DNA from: Alphaproteobacteria bacterium
GTDB lineage: Bacteria > Pseudomonadota > Alphaproteobacteria > RF32 > CAG-239
Direction: 5' to 3'
Length of the DNA: 6,136 nt
Assembly: GCA_017964705.1 (NCBI GenBank)
Contig: JAGCRL010000145.1
Location: forward strand, 1 to 6,136
Positions 6,112-6,136 of the stretch are shown one piece after another. Both the position numbers and the translations under genes were made by a program. Position 1 is the stretch's first letter, and every line of letters starts with the position of its first letter. Below the pieces are notes generated by a model. It ran no database searches, was not told where the DNA came from, and saw only the letters and a program-made list of their open reading frames with translations.

Positions 6112-6136
6112 AACTTTCAGTGTAGATTTATTTTTG

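Overview
The window is about one third G+C by eye and comes from a Gram-negative bacterium. It encodes an outer-membrane lipoprotein (MlaA), a periplasmic MlaC-type lipid carrier and a FadL/OmpP1 porin-like transporter. The N-terminus of the Bax-inhibitor-1 protein and the MlaA-MlaC gene pair resemble those of Alphaproteobacteria, so a low-GC alphaproteobacterium (host-associated or gut-type) is the best guess. This is an inference, as no rRNA is present. TAA, TAG and TGA all end genes here, so the standard bacterial code applies.

Layout, left to right. Positions 1-1231 (minus strand): a two-gene unit, mlaA then mlaC, for retrograde phospholipid trafficking from the outer membrane; mlaC runs off the left edge. 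Positions 1232-1410: a divergent promoter region rich in A+T, with two palindromes. Positions 1411-2568 (plus): a DegT/DnrJ/EryC1/StrS sugar aminotransferase, complete in every family landmark but interrupted by one in-frame TAA at codon 80. A strong terminator follows at 2591-2621. Positions 2716-3435 (plus): a seven-helix Bax-inhibitor-1/YccA membrane protein with its own promoter and terminator. Positions 3495-4094 (plus): a Frm2-type nitroreductase. Positions 4132-5361 (minus, convergent): a FadL-family outer-membrane transporter starting at GTG. Positions 5491-6111 (minus): a TetR regulator with a CerR/CecR-like C-terminal domain.

Most of the genes concern the cell envelope: lipid transport (MlaA, MlaC, FadL), probable surface-polysaccharide sugar synthesis (the aminotransferase) and a membrane protein (BI-1). 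They look like separate transcription units apart from mlaA-mlaC, and no mobile element, CRISPR array, tRNA or rRNA was seen. No gene-free stretch exceeds 300 bases; the 37 bases between the convergent nitroreductase and fadL genes hold no clear hairpin.

I see no convincing previously undescribed system. The most notable point is the nonsense codon in the otherwise intact aminotransferase. The next is the short palindrome overlapping a possible fadL promoter just downstream of the TetR gene.
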